The notes under the pieces were generated by a model, which was given only the letters and a program-made list of their open reading frames with translations, was not told the DNA's origin and ran no database searches. From contig OY482866.1 of NCBI GenBank assembly GCA_960531495.1, positions 4,985,918 through 5,049,917 of the forward strand: a stretch of DNA of 64,000 nucleotides, in the 5' to 3' direction. Source of the stretch: Zeus faber (Eukaryota > Chordata > Actinopteri > Zeiformes > Zeidae). A program made the position numbers and the translations under genes. Below are positions 45,858 through 57,490 of this stretch, one piece after another (position 1 is the first letter of the stretch; every line of letters begins with the position of its first letter).

Positions 45858-45929
45858 GGGCTCGTCCGGGAGTTGAACCCGGGACCTCTCACACCCGAAG
45901 CAAGAATCATGCCACTAGACCAACGAGCC
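45858..45929 (-). tRNA. tRNA-Pro(CGG)
   Basis: 72 nt, identical to the copy at 44,846, as are most flanking bases for several hundred bp. Shows recent duplication or gene conversion. Confidence 0.85.
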
Positions 45930-46038
45930 AAGCATGTCTGAAGTCTCCTCAAAATCCTGAACGGCAGCCTTAATTTGGTTGGTTGTAGGCAAAATCTCAT
46001 GAGAGTCAGCTGTCAGTGGTTCATTCCCTTGATCCATG

Positions 46039-46242
46039 CTAGGCGGATAGGCGATAGTGGCGCCGCCCCTAGCGGTCGCCTGCGCCGGCGCTCAGGTTAA
46101 GCGTCTCTACCACCTCGGGCAGCTGAGGAAATTCCGGGTCTCGGTGAGGATCCTCAAGTCCTACTACTCTGGAGCAGTATATATGTATGGAAGTATGTAT
46201 ATGTATGTGACAAATAAAAATCTTGAATCTTGAATCTTGAAT
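46039..46242 (+). mobile_element. short L2 derivative: 5' end joined to 3' end
   Basis: Starts with the L2 5' motif GATAGTGGCGCCGCCCCTAG, CGGTCGCCTGCGCCGGCGCT (as at 38,021). About 50 bp later it jumps to the L2 C-terminal coding part (CTCTACCACCTCGGGCAGCT, 'LYHLRQLRKFRVSVRILKS'), then jumps again to a 3' end GTGACAAATAAA followed by a (TTGAATC)3 tail. About 200 bp, no coding capacity. A SINE-like non-autonomous LINE derivative. It terminates the tRNA-Pro array. Confidence 0.8.
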
Positions 46243-46259
46243 CTAATTGATTTAGTTGT

Positions 46260-46870
46260 GATTGGCTCTGCATATCACTACAGGTATCAATATTTTTATG
46301 AACGTTCATTTCTCACTTGGGGCTCTTCTTCTGTATCTGATGTGAGTGAGAGTGGGTCGGAGCAGCGGCTATTTTTTAAGTCTCGCTGTGGAACTGTGTT
46401 CCAGGGTTGGATGATTATCAGGGCGATGGCAATGGCAAGAAGGATTATCACACAGACGTGACCAATTTTTTCCTGTTGACGGGGTGTCATCTTTTTCAAG
46501 TACAAGTACTCTAGTGGCATATCCTCTTCGTGGAGATGGAGGTTACTCGCACATATCCCACTAGGATCGTGATCTCAGTTCACATCCGATGATTTACCGT
46601 TGTAGTCGTTTATCTGGTCCTCTGGAAGGTTGCAGACTTTCTTGAAATGAGATGCGTGTGCCCACGTAGGTCATTTTACCACCTTAACTGCTGCTGCGGT
46701 GGTGAGGAGGATCTGGAACGGTCCAAGGAATCTGGCAGAGTTCCAGCGTTCCCTCCGGAAGTTGTAGATCACCACCCAGTCACCTGGTCGGAGGTCGTGT
46801 AGTGGTCCTTCAAGTGGGATGGCAAGGGCTGCTTTGACCTGGGCACATACATTTAAACACTTTGGTGAGA
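46260..46870 (-). pseudogene. endogenous retrovirus fragment: integrase C-terminus and env start
   Basis: Minus strand from 46,850: 'LHDLRPGDWVVIYNFRRERW', 'ARFLGPFQILLTTAAAVKVV', then a stop and 'TWAHASHFKK', the C-terminal domain of a gammaretrovirus-like integrase. An overlapping downstream frame (46,520-46,296) has a basic N-terminus and a hydrophobic segment ('VCVIILLAIAIALIII') like an Env leader. Degraded. Probably related to the fragments at 60.5 and 63.3 kb. Confidence 0.75.
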
Positions 46871-48405
46871 GACTTACATTATGACAACATTGTTTGCTCT
46901 AGGTCCAAGAATGTAAAATAGGGTATGGGGAATAGTTCTGTGTTTTTCCAAACAGTTATGTTGAATAGACAACTATAGTCTCAGTACAAAATAAATATAT
47001 GCAGTCACCCTAGCGGAACAACAGAATAATATTATCACATTGTCTAATATGTAGGAGATAATGTTAATAGAATATAGATTAGGCTACAAAATAACCGACA
47101 ATGTGTAAATCATGCAAGGTTTTTTAAATTGTCCTAAAATGCATTTCTCGAATGTTGCCTGAACATAATCCCATCTACACAATCCATTAATAAACGCAAG
47201 TCTAAAATGATAAATCCTTAAACTGGACAATCTGATCACTACTGATTCACATGATGTAATTCATATGTGGCTTTTGTCGACAGAAGATAGACCTAAGCGG
47301 TCTCCCGGTCAGCACTTCATGCTGGGACAGTGCTCTCGCACCATGTGATCGCCCTCACATTCCCATCATCACTAATGGCAGGAATGAAACTCAGTCAAGC
47401 TGACCTTCATTGGGATTCCATTAAGAAAACCATGTCAAGCTCCCCAAACAATATTTTAACCATGACAAAGCGTCATGGTAAGCGTCTGTATGTCTCATCA
47501 ATCAGCTGCTCGTCACATCACACTTGCCTGTACATATCATGCAACCAAATAAAACAAAAGACAGTTTACAGCAAATAGATACACAAACACAACCAGTTGT
47601 ACCAAGAAAGACAAACACTGTTTTCAACAAAAAAAACAGGTGATGAACAGACAAATCAAACGAAAACCCTCCTTTTTGTTGTACTCATGAGTTTAAATTA
47701 TTGTGGTTGAACTTTTCAAGAACTTCAGTTGCAAGATCGGGGCGGGGCGAAGCCACAATGGCAACGCTGTCAAGTAATCATGTGAATCACCAAAAGACGG
47801 AAGAAGAGAAGTTGGAGTAAGCAAAGTGAGTGTTGCACATGTTGATGATGGAGAGGTGCTGCCTGAGAGAAATGAGCCGGTTTGCTTCGTAGCAAGATAA
47901 AGGCTACAGAATGTAATCAACCCAATAACCAGACGCAATTCATCTCCATAAGATTACAACAACACAGCTAACATAAAACCGTCTCCCTCATCCACAGTTA
48001 AAGAAATCCAGCAAACCCAACATGGAGCTGGTGTGAAAAGATTTATTTGAAGAGCAACAAAAGGTTCTCCTGTCTAATGGCTTGGCAAGCATTGCCTCAT
48101 TCCACGATCCAAAAACAGCAATTACCACAACAGCCAAGAAAGGCCATGCCAGGGTGTGACCCTAAGGAGACAAAATTTAAATATAAATGTCATGACTCAA
48201 ATAATGACTTATTTAGTGCTGGCTGGAGTTATAGAGGAGAAGAAAAGAAAAAACATCAAACTAAGAATTTTAGGAAGTCCTGTGTATCCATGACACAAGC
48301 AGATGAGTAAAACATCAATATTGCAAAGTGTGCTGCCATTGATAAATTCAAAATCAGTCTAAATAAATTTCCGTAATGTGGCAGGACAAACACATTACCG
48401 ACCCG
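46871..48405. other. no gene seen
   Basis: No coding domain, RNA or known repeat recognised. Confidence 0.45.
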
Positions 48406-48438
48406 AACCCTAACCCTAAACCTAACCCTAACCCTAAC
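48406..48438 (-). repeat. interstitial telomeric repeat
   Basis: Five to six units of (CCCTAA), one variant (AAACCTAACC). Lies 150 bp before the right inverted arm. Short enough to have arisen by telomerase-mediated break repair. Confidence 0.9.
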
Positions 48439-48584
48439 GAGTTAAGCAACTAAAGAGGGTAAGGAAAAATGTGATCAACATACTAAAACATTTTAATATT
48501 TAGCCTTCATTACTATTTTTTCTATTTTAAAATTAAAAAACATTGAAACGGTCGACGTATTTCACATTTATTTGAGTGTTTCAA

Positions 48585-49235
48585 TTTTTAGAAAGTGAAT
48601 GTACACAATCCATTGCCTCTCTTGTGTACAAAACAAAACAATTATTCCTCTTTGTTAAACTACTTGTTAAGATTTATTGTGTATAAGAACATCTATCTTG
48701 TTCAATGTAAAATTGCGATAAAAATAATAATAATAATAATAATAATGTTGTTTGATTATACTTAAACAATCACCAGCCTAACTGAGAAAAACAAAGTAAC
48801 CGGTAAGGATATGAAACATACAAACACAGTTGTATATCACATCAAAACTAACGATTCACTCATTCAAGATCATGATTTCATTAATAGTGTTTAATCAATA
48901 CTATTTAGTTATTTATCAAATCCTTTCATTTAGAATTACAAATTTACTAATGCTTTGTGCCATTGTGCCAATTTGTTACTGTTTTAACACTGCAGACAAC
49001 CCACTGTGGGAAAGATAAAGGATTATCTTATCTCAAACATCACTTTGACAAAAGAACACAAAAGGGAAAAATAAAGTATCTAAAAAGAATAACTCTTTAT
49101 AACCCAAAAAGTAATTCATTTCTGCTGCTACTATGCATCATATCTGTGCTCCGCAATGTCTTAAAACATATTTTGGAAGCAGCAATTATTATTTTTTTAA
49201 TATTGATATATTTATTTTTAGCAATTTAGAACGCT
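48585..49235 (+). repeat. inverted flank copy, right arm
   Basis: Reverse complement of 9,285-9,950, with the same landmarks. Includes (TAA/AAT)n at 48,726-48,745. Homology ends exactly where the first iMet copy starts (after GAACGCTTTGTGAT). Confidence 0.85.
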
Positions 49236-49307
49236 TTGTGATGGGCGCAGCGGAAGCATGCTGGCCCCATAACCCAGAAGTTGATGGATCAAAGCCCTCT
49301 TCTGTGA
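49236..49307 (+). pseudogene. first, decayed iMet copy of the right array
   Basis: GGGCGCAGCGGAAGCATGCT and CCCATAACCCAGAAG are readable. The 5' acceptor and 3' end are lost. Confidence 0.75.
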
Positions 49308-49812
49308 AGGCTTCGCATTCGGTACCACTTGATGTGGACTCGTGCTAATTTCATGTTACAAACAAAAAAGCTTCTTACCAACTGTCCACATATTGAACAG
49401 GTGGTCATGCATTACAGTCCATTCATGACAGCTTTTAAACACTCATGAACGACCAGTTATGACAATTTCCCCTCCGAAAGAATGGACTGTGGGCCGGAGT
49501 CCCACCTCATGTGCTTATAAGTAGAGTTGCCAGCAAAGGCATGCTGGCCCCGTAACCCAGAGATTGATTGATCAAAACCGTTCTCTGTTCATGCCTCATT
49601 TTTACTATCGGACCAAATGCATTTGGACCTGACCACTAGCTGACTATATGTTGAAGAGGAAACTGCTTCTTATCTATAAATCATCTATTTACCGGGTGTT
49701 GATGCTGATTGCAAACATATTCCAACCATTCAGGAAAATGTCCCTCCACTCTTGACGATTTCACCTCCTAAACAAGGGATTGTGTGCTCAAGTACCACAA
49801 GATGCTCTTGGA

Positions 49813-49884
49813 AGCAGAGTGGCGCAGCGGAAGCATGCTGGGCCCATAACCCAGAGGTCGATGGATCGAAGCCATCCTCTGCTA
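49813..49884 (+). tRNA. initiator tRNA-Met(CAT), two substitutions
   Basis: 72 nt, differing from canonical by GAAGCATGCTGG (for GCGTGCTGG) and CGAAGCC (for CGAAACC). Stems and anticodon intact. Confidence 0.75.
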
Positions 49885-50980
49885 AAGCGATGCATTTGGT
49901 ACCATAGGATGTGGACTTATGCTACTTTCAAGTTACAAACTCTCCATGTGTTGAGCAGGTGGTCATGACAGCTTTGAAACACTCGTGAGCAACGAGTATT
50001 GATGATCATGCCCTCCTTAACCATAGATTGTGCGTCCGAGTCCCACCTGATGTGCTTATGAGCAGAGCTCACCACTGAGGCTGCCTGCCCCTAAAATCCA
50101 ACGATCTCTTGATCAAAACCATGATAAGGCCTTACCGTTACAATAGGACATATTGCATTTGGACCTGAACTCCCGCTAACAGTATGTTGAGGAGGAAAAT
50201 GCTTCTTATCTATCTAAAAGATGCTGATCAGAAAACATTTTCCAGCCAATCATGACAAATTTCCCTCCACGCTTGATGATTTCACCTTCTAAACAAGGGA
50301 TTGTGGGCTCAAGTCCTACCTGGGGCTCTCAAAAGCAGAGTGGTGCAGTGAGAGCGTACTGGCCCCAGAGCAAGAATGTTGATGGATCCAAACCATCCTC
50401 TTTTCAGACCTCCCGTTTGCTAGAGGTATTGATGCTGATCACACAAACATTCTTGACAGTTTCACCTCTCAAACCAGGATGTGGACTCTTGCTAATTTCA
50501 TCTTGCAAACAAAAAAGCTTTTTACCAACTCTCGACATATTGAGCAGGTGGCCATGCTGTCCACAAAACAATTACTGTCCAGTAATGACAACTTCCAAAC
50601 ACTGATGAAGATTTCAAGACCAATCATGACAATTTTCCCCTACTTAACCAGGGATTGTGGGTCCGACTCCCACCTGATGTGCTTATAAGTAAAGTTGCCA
50701 GTAGAGGCATGCTGGCCCCAAAACCCAGAGATTGATTGATGAAAGCAGCCTCTGTTAAGGCCTTACCTTTACTATCAGACCAAATGCATTTGGACATGAA
50801 CTCTAGCTAACTTTATGTTGAGGAGGAAACTGCTTCTTACCTATAAATCATCTATTTACCAGGTGTTGTTGCTGATTGCAAAACATCTGCCAACCATTCA
50901 GGAAAATGTCCCTCCACTCTTGACCATTTCACCTCCTAAAAGAGGGATTGTTTGCTCAAGTACCACATGACGATCTCGAA

Positions 50981-51052
50981 AGCCGAGTGGCGCAGCGGCA
51001 GCGTGCTGGGCCCATAACCCAGAGGTCGATGGATAGAAACCATCCTCTGCTA
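50981..51052 (+). pseudogene. iMet copy, three substitutions
   Basis: AGCCGAG at the start breaks one acceptor pair; GGCAGCG in the D arm; GGATAGAAACC damages the B box. Probably inactive. Confidence 0.7.
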
Positions 51053-51539
51053 AGGCCTCACATTTGGTAGCATAGGACGTGTACTTGTGCTAATTTCAAG
51101 TTACAAATGAAAATGCTTCTTACCCACTCTCCATGTGTTGAGCAGGTGGTCATGACAGCTAATAAGCACTCGTGAACAACTAGTAATGACAATTTCCCCC
51201 TCCTAATGCATGGATTGTGCTTCCGAGTCCCACCTGATGTGCTTATGAGCAGCGCTCACCGCTGAGGCTTCCTGCCCCTCAAATCCAGAGATTGATTGAT
51301 TGATCAAAACCATCCTCTGATAAGGCCTTACTGTAACGATAGGACCAAATGCATTTGGACCTGAACTCCCGCTAACGGTATGTTGAGGAGGAAAATGCTC
51401 CTTACCTATTAATCATCTATCTACCAGGTGCTGATCGGAAAACCTTTTCCAGCCATTCATGACAATTTCCCTCCACTCTTGATGATTTTACCTCCTAAAC
51501 AAGGGATTGTGGGCTCAAGTACTACCTGGGGCTCTCAAA

Positions 51540-51611
51540 AGCAGAGTGCTGCAGCGGAAGCGTGCTGGGCCCATAACCCAGAGGTCGATGGATCGAAACC
51601 GTCCTCTGCTA
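51540..51611 (+). pseudogene. iMet copy, A box altered
   Basis: GTGCTGCAGC replaces GTGGCGCAGC in the A box, and CCGTCC replaces CCATCC in the T stem. Anticodon arm and B box intact. Activity doubtful. Confidence 0.7.
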
Positions 51612-52080
51612 AGGCCCTGCATTTGGTTCCATAGGATGTGGACTTGTGCTAATTTCAAGTTATATTCTCTCCATGTGTTGAGCAGGTGGTCATGACAGCT
51701 TTTAAACACTCGTGAGCAACGAGTCTTGATAGTTATCCCCTCCTTCAGCATGGATTGTGCGTCCGAGTCCCACCTGATGTGTTTATGAGCAGAGCTCACT
51801 GCTGAGGCTTCCCGCCCCTAAAATCCGGAGATTAATTGATCAAAACCATTTTCTGATAAGGCCTTTCCGTTACAATTGGACCAAATGCATTTGGACCTGA
51901 ACTCCCGCTACCAGTATGTGAGGAGGGAGATGCTTCTTAACTTATAATCATCTATCTACCAGGTGTTGATGCTGATTGCAGAACATCTTCCAACCATTCA
52001 GGAAAATGTCCCTCCACTCTTGACGATTTCACCTCCTAAACAAGTGATTGTTTGCTCAAGTACCACATGCTGTTCTCAAC

Positions 52081-52152
52081 AGCAGAGTGGCACAGCGGAA
52101 GTGAGCTGGGCCCATAACCCAGAGGTCGATGGCTCAAAACCATCCTCTGCTA
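52081..52152 (+). pseudogene. iMet copy, at least five substitutions
   Basis: GGCACAG, AAGTGAGCTGG and GGCTCAAAACC alter both promoter boxes. Anticodon arm intact. Pseudogene. Confidence 0.75.
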
Positions 52153-53287
52153 AGGCCTGGCACTTGGTACCATAGGAAATGGACTTGTGCTAATTTCAAA
52201 TCACAAACAAAAATGCTTCTTAGCAAATCTCCACGTGTTGAGCAGGTGGTCATGACAGCTTTTAAGCACTCGTGAGCAACGAGTCTTGATAATTATCCCC
52301 TCCTTAAGCATGGATTGTGCGTCCGAGTCCCACCTGATGTGCTTATGAGCAGAGCTCATCGCTGAGGCTGCCTGCCCCTCAAATCCAGAGATCTCTTGAT
52401 CAAAACCGTCCGCTGATAAGGCCTTACCGTTACAACTGGACCAAATGCATTTGGACCTGAACTCCCGCTAATGGTATGTTGAGGAGGAAAATGCTCTCAC
52501 CTATTATTCATCTATCTACCAGTTTTTGATGCGGAACGGAAAACATTTTCCAGCCATTCATGACAATTTCCCTCCACTCTCGATGATTTCACCTCCTAAA
52601 CAAGGGATTGTGGGCTCAAGTCCTACCCGGGGCTCTCAAAAGCAGAGTGGTGCAGTGAGAGCGTACTGGCCCCAGAACCATGATGTTGACGGATCCAAAC
52701 CATCCTCTTTTAAGACCTCCCGTTTGCTAGAGGTATTGATGCTGATCACACAAACATTCTTGACAGTTTCACCTCGCAAACCAGGATGTGGACTTGGGCT
52801 AAGGTCATCTTGCAACCAAAGAAGCTTTTTACCAACTCTGAACATTTTGAGCAGGTGGTCATGCTGTCCACAAAACAATGACTGTCCAGTCATGGCAACT
52901 TCCAAACACTGATGAAGATTTCAAGACCAGTCATGACAATTTTCCCCTCCTTAACCAGGGATTGTGTGTACGAGTCCCACCTGATGTGCTTATAAGTAGA
53001 GTTGCCAGCAGAGGCATGCTGGCCCCAAAACCCAGAGATTGATTGATGAAAGCATTCTCTGTTAAGGCCTTACCTTTACTATCGGACTAAATGCGTGTGG
53101 ACATGAACTCTAGCTAACTATATGTTGAGGAAAAAACTGTTTCTTACCTATAAATCATCTATTTACCATGTGTTGATGCTGATTGCAAAACATCTTCCAA
53201 CCATTCAGGAAAATTTCCCTCCACTCTTGATGATTTTACCTCCTAAAAAAGGGATTGAGTGCTCAAGTACCACATGTGGTTCTCAAA

Positions 53288-53359
53288 AGCAGAGTGGCGC
53301 AGCGGAAGCGTGCTGGGCCCATAACCCAGTGGTCGATGGCTCGAAACCATCCTCTGCTA
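53288..53359 (+). tRNA. initiator tRNA-Met(CAT), two substitutions
   Basis: Differs by CCCAGTGG (variable region) and GGCTCGAAACC (A54 to C). A54 is an initiator hallmark, so this copy may be impaired. Confidence 0.75.
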
Positions 53360-54468
53360 AGGCCTTGCATTTGGTACCATAAGATGTGGACTTGTGCTAT
53401 TATCAAGTTATATACTCTCCATGTGTTGAGCAGGTGGTCATGACAGCTTTTAAACACTCGTGAGCAACGAGTCTTGATAGTTATCCCCTCCTTCAGCATG
53501 GATTGTGCGTCCGAGTCCCACCTGATGTGCTCATGAGCAGAGCTCACTGCTGAGGCTTCCCGCCCCTAAAATCCGGGGATTAATTGATCAAAACCATTTT
53601 CTGATAAGGCCTTTACGTCACAATTGGACCAAATGCATTTGGACATGAACTCCCGCTACCAGTATGTTGAGGAGGGAGATGCTTCTTACCTATTAATCAT
53701 CTATCTACCAGGTGCTGATCGGAAAACATTTTCCAGCCATTCATGACAATTTCCCTCCACTCTCGATGATTTCACCTCCTAAACAAGGGATTGTGGGCTC
53801 AAGTCCTACCTGGGGCTCTCAAAAGCAGAGGGGTGCAGTGAGAGCATACTGGCCCCAGAACCATGATGTTGATGGATCCAAACGATCCTCTTTTAAGACC
53901 TCCCGTTTGCTAGAGGTATTGATGCTCATCACACAAACATTCTTGACATTTTCATCTCCCAAACCAGGATGTGGAGTCGTGCTAAGGTCATCTTGCAAAC
54001 AAAAAAGCTTTTTGCCAACTCTCGACGTGTTGAGCAGGTGGTCATGCTGTCCACAAAACAATTACTGTCCAGTGTAACAACTTCCAAACACTGATGAAGA
54101 TTTCAAGACCAGTCATGACAATTTTCCCCTCCTTAACCAGGGATTGTGGGTCCGAGTCCCACCTGATGTGCTTATAAGTAGAGTTGCCAGGAGAGGCATG
54201 CTGGCCCCAAAACCCAGAGATTGATTGATAAAAGCATCCTCTGTTAAGGCCTTACCTTTACTCTCAAACCAAATGCATGTGGACATGAACTCTAGCTAAC
54301 TATATGTTGAGGAGGAAACTGCTTCTTACCTATAAATAATCTATTTACCAGGTGTTGATGCTGATTGCAAAACATCTTCCAACCATTCAGGAAAATTTCC
54401 CTCCACTCTTGATGAGTTCACCTCCTAAAAAGGGATTGTGTGCTCAAGTACCACATGTGGTTCTCAAA

Positions 54469-54540
54469 AGCAGAGTGGCGCAGCGGAAGCGTGCTGGGCC
54501 CATAACCCAGAGGTCGATGGATCGAAACCATCCTCTGCTA
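54469..54540 (+). tRNA. initiator tRNA-Met(CAT), canonical
   Basis: All 72 bases equal the vertebrate initiator tRNA-Met: acceptor AGCAGAG/CTCTGCT, A box TGGCGCAGCGG, three G-C pairs flanking the CAT loop (GGGCCCATAACCC), A54 and A60 in the T loop (GGATCGAAACC). Preceded at 8-11 bp by the 3' half of a tRNA-Arg(CCT). Downstream the first T4 is about 95 bp away ('agcttttaaa'), so normal Pol III termination is not obvious. Would supply the initiator for cytosolic translation if transcribed. Confidence 0.9.
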
Positions 54541-55651
54541 AGGCCTCGCATTTGGTACCATAAGATGTGGACTTGTGCTAATATCAAGTTATATACTCTC
54601 CATGTGTTGAGCAGGTGGTCATGACAGCTTTTAAACACTCGTGAGCAACGCGTCTTGATAGTTATCCCCTCCTTCAGCATGGATTGTGCGTCCGAGTCCC
54701 ACCTGATGTGCTTATGAGCAGAGCTCACTGCTGAGGCTTCCCGCCCCTAATATCCGGAGATTAATTGATCAAAACCATTTTCTGATAAGGCCTTTCCGTT
54801 ACAATTGGACCAAATGCATTTGGACATGAACTCCCGCTACCAGTATGTTGAGGAGGGAGATGCTTCTTACCTATTAATCATCTATCTACCAGGTGCTGAT
54901 CGGAAAACATTTTCCAGCCATTCATGACAATTTCCCTCCACTCTCGATGATTTCACCTCCTAAACAAGGGATTGTGGGCTCAAGTCCTACCTGGGGAATC
55001 TCAAAAGCAGAGTGGTGCAGTGAGAGCGTACTGGCCCTAGAACCATGATGTTGTTGGATCCAAACCATCCTCTTTTAGGACCTCCCGTTTGCTAGAGGTA
55101 TTGATGCTCATCACACAAACATTCTTGACATTTTCATCTCCCAAACCAGGATGTGGACTCGTGCTAAGGTCATCTTGCAACCAAAGAAGCTTTTTACCAA
55201 CTCTGGACATTTTGAGCAGGTGGTCATGCTGTCCACAAAACAATTACTGTCCAGTCATGGCAACTTCCAAACACTGATGAAGATTTCAAGACCAGTCATG
55301 ACAATTTTCCCCTCCTTAACCAGGGATTGTGTGTACGAGTCCCATCTGATGTGCTTATAAGTAGAGTTGCCAGGAGAGGCATGCTGGCCCCAAAACCCAG
55401 AGATTGATTGATGAAAGCATTCTCTGTTAAGGCCTTAGCTTTACTATCAGACTAAATGCTTGTGGACATGAACTCTAGCTAACTATATGTTGAGGAGGAA
55501 ACTGTTTCTTACCTATAAATCATCTATTTACCATGTGTTGATGCTGATTGCAAAACATCTTCCAACCATTCAGGAAAATTTCCCTCCACTCTTGCTGATT
55601 TCACCTCCTAAAAAGGGATTGTGTGCTCAAGTACCACACGTGGTTCTCAAA

Positions 55652-55723
55652 AGCAGAGTGGCGCAGCGGAAGCGTGCTGGGCCCATAACCCAGAGGTCGA
55701 TGGATCGAAACCATCCTCTGCTA
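55652..55723 (+). tRNA. initiator tRNA-Met(CAT), canonical
   Basis: Second copy identical to canonical over 72 nt. It lies 1,183 bp from the copy at 54,469, one higher-order unit. Same absence of a nearby T4. Confidence 0.9.
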
Positions 55724-56212
55724 AGGCCCTGCATTTGGTACCATAGGATAAGAACTTGTTCTAATTTCAAGTTACAAACATAAATGCTTCTTACAAACTC
55801 TCCATGTGTTGAGCAGGTGGTCATGTTAGCTTTAAAACACTCGTGAGCAACGAGTCTTGATAATTATCCCCTCCTTAAGCATCGATTGTGCATCCGAGTC
55901 CCACCTGATGTGCTTATGAGCAGAGCTCACCGCTGAGGCTTCCTGCCCCTAAAATCCAGAGATTGATTGATCTAAACCATCCTCTGATAAGGCCTTACCG
56001 TTACAATAGGAACAAATGCATTTGGACCTGAACTCCCGCTAACGGTATGTTGACGAGGAAAATGCTTCTTAACTTATAATCATCTATCTACCAGGTGTTG
56101 ATGCTGATTGCAGAACATCTTCCAACCATTCAGGAAAATGTCCCTCCACTCTTGACGATTTCACCTCCTAAACAAGTGATTGTTTGCTCAAGTACCACAT
56201 GCTGTTCTCAAC

Positions 56213-56284
56213 AGCAGAGTGGCGCAGCGGAAGCGTGCTGGGCCCATAACCCAGAGGTCGATGGATCAAAACCATCCTCTGCTA
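56213..56284 (+). tRNA. initiator tRNA-Met(CAT), one substitution
   Basis: Only difference is GGATCAAAACC in the T loop (G57 to A), inside the B box. Otherwise canonical. Confidence 0.82.
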
Positions 56285-57419
56285 AGGCTTGGCACTTGGT
56301 ACCATAGGAAGTGGACTTGTGCTAATTTCAAATCACAAACAAAAATGCTTCTTAGCAAATCTCCACGTGTTGAGCAGGTGGTCATGACAGCTTTTAAGCA
56401 CTCGTGAGCAACGAGTCTTGATAATTATCCCCTCCTTAAGCATTGATTGTGCGTCCGAGTCCCACCTGATGTGCTTATGAGCAGAGCTCACCGCTGAGGC
56501 TGCCTGCCCCTCAAATCCAGAGATCTCTTGATCAAAACCGTCCGCTGATAAGGCCTTACCGTTACAACTGGACCAAATGCATTTGGACCTGAACTCCCGC
56601 TAATGGTATGTTGTGGAGGAAAATGCTCTCACCTATTATTCCTCTATCTACCAGTTTTTGATGCGGAACGGAAAACATTTTCCAGCCATTCATGACAATT
56701 TCCCTCCACTCTCGATGATTTCACCTCCTAAACAAGGGATTGTGGGCTCAAGTCCTACCCGGGGCTCTCAAAAGCAGAGTGGTGCAGTGAGAGCGTACTG
56801 GCCCCAGAACCATGATGTTGATGGATCCAAACCATCCTCTTTTAAGACCTCCCGTTTGCTAGAGGTATTGATGCTGATCACACAAACATTCTTGACAGTT
56901 TCACCTCGCAAACCAGGATGTGGACTTGGGCTAAGGTCATCTTGCAACCAAAGAAGCTTTTTACCAACTCTGGACATTTTGAGCAGGTGGTCATGCTGTC
57001 CACAAAACATTTACTGTCCAGTCATGGCAACTTCCAAACACTGATGAAGATTTCAAGACCAGTCATGACAATTTTCCCCTCCTTAACCAGGGATTGTGTG
57101 TACGAGTCCCACCTGATGTGCTTATAAGTAGAGTTGCCAGCAGAGGCATGCTGGCCCCAAAACCCAGAGATTGATTGATGAAAGCATTCTCTGTTAAGGC
57201 CTTAGCTTTACTATCAGACTAAATGCGTGTGGACATGAACTCTAGCTAACTATATCTTGAGGAGGAAACTGTTTCTTACCTATAAATCATCTATTTACCA
57301 TGTGTTGATGCTGATTGCAAAACATCTTCCAACCATTCAGGAAAATTTCCCTCCACTCCTGATGATTTCACCTCCTAAAAAAGGGATTGTGTGCTCAAGT
57401 ACCACATGTGGTTCTCAAA

Positions 57420-57490
57420 AGCAGAGTGGCCCAGCGGAAGCGTGCTGGGCCATAACCCAGAGATCGATGGATCGAAACCATCCTCTGCTA
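57420..57490 (+). pseudogene. iMet copy with anticodon-loop deletion
   Basis: 71 nt: one C of GGGCCCATAA is missing, shrinking the anticodon stem-loop, and GAGATCG replaces GAGGTCG. A box has GGCCCAGCGG. Inactive. Confidence 0.78.

Larger units (their letters stand above)
41815..46035 (-). repeat. higher-order array of tRNA-Pro and tRNA-Gln-derived units
   Basis: Minus-strand tRNA-Pro copies alternate with tRNA-Gln-derived copies, joined by conserved spacers ('ctcatgagagtcagctgtcagtg', 'catttaaacatgatgtat'). From 42,800 on, the order in plus coordinates is g2 (Gln-like) - t (T-armless Pro) - g1 (Gln-like) - P (full Pro(CGG)), repeated with a ~1.01-kb period (t at 42,955 and 43,959; P at 43,384, 44,396, 45,858). 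One g1-P pair of 450 bp is duplicated again (P at 44,846). The array ends at an L2 derivative at 46,039. Confidence 0.9.

Noticed and set aside
47330..48310. Short frames (82 and 87 codons on plus, 81 on minus)
   Set aside because: No domain, no splice context visible, no repetition elsewhere in the window.
52526..57044. Repeated open frames of 120-145 codons in the right array (e.g. 52,526-52,912 and 56,613-57,044) with near-identical proteins
   Set aside because: They run straight through tRNA-Arg and tRNA-Met sequence and repeat only because the DNA repeats; no domain, and frames break in sister monomers.
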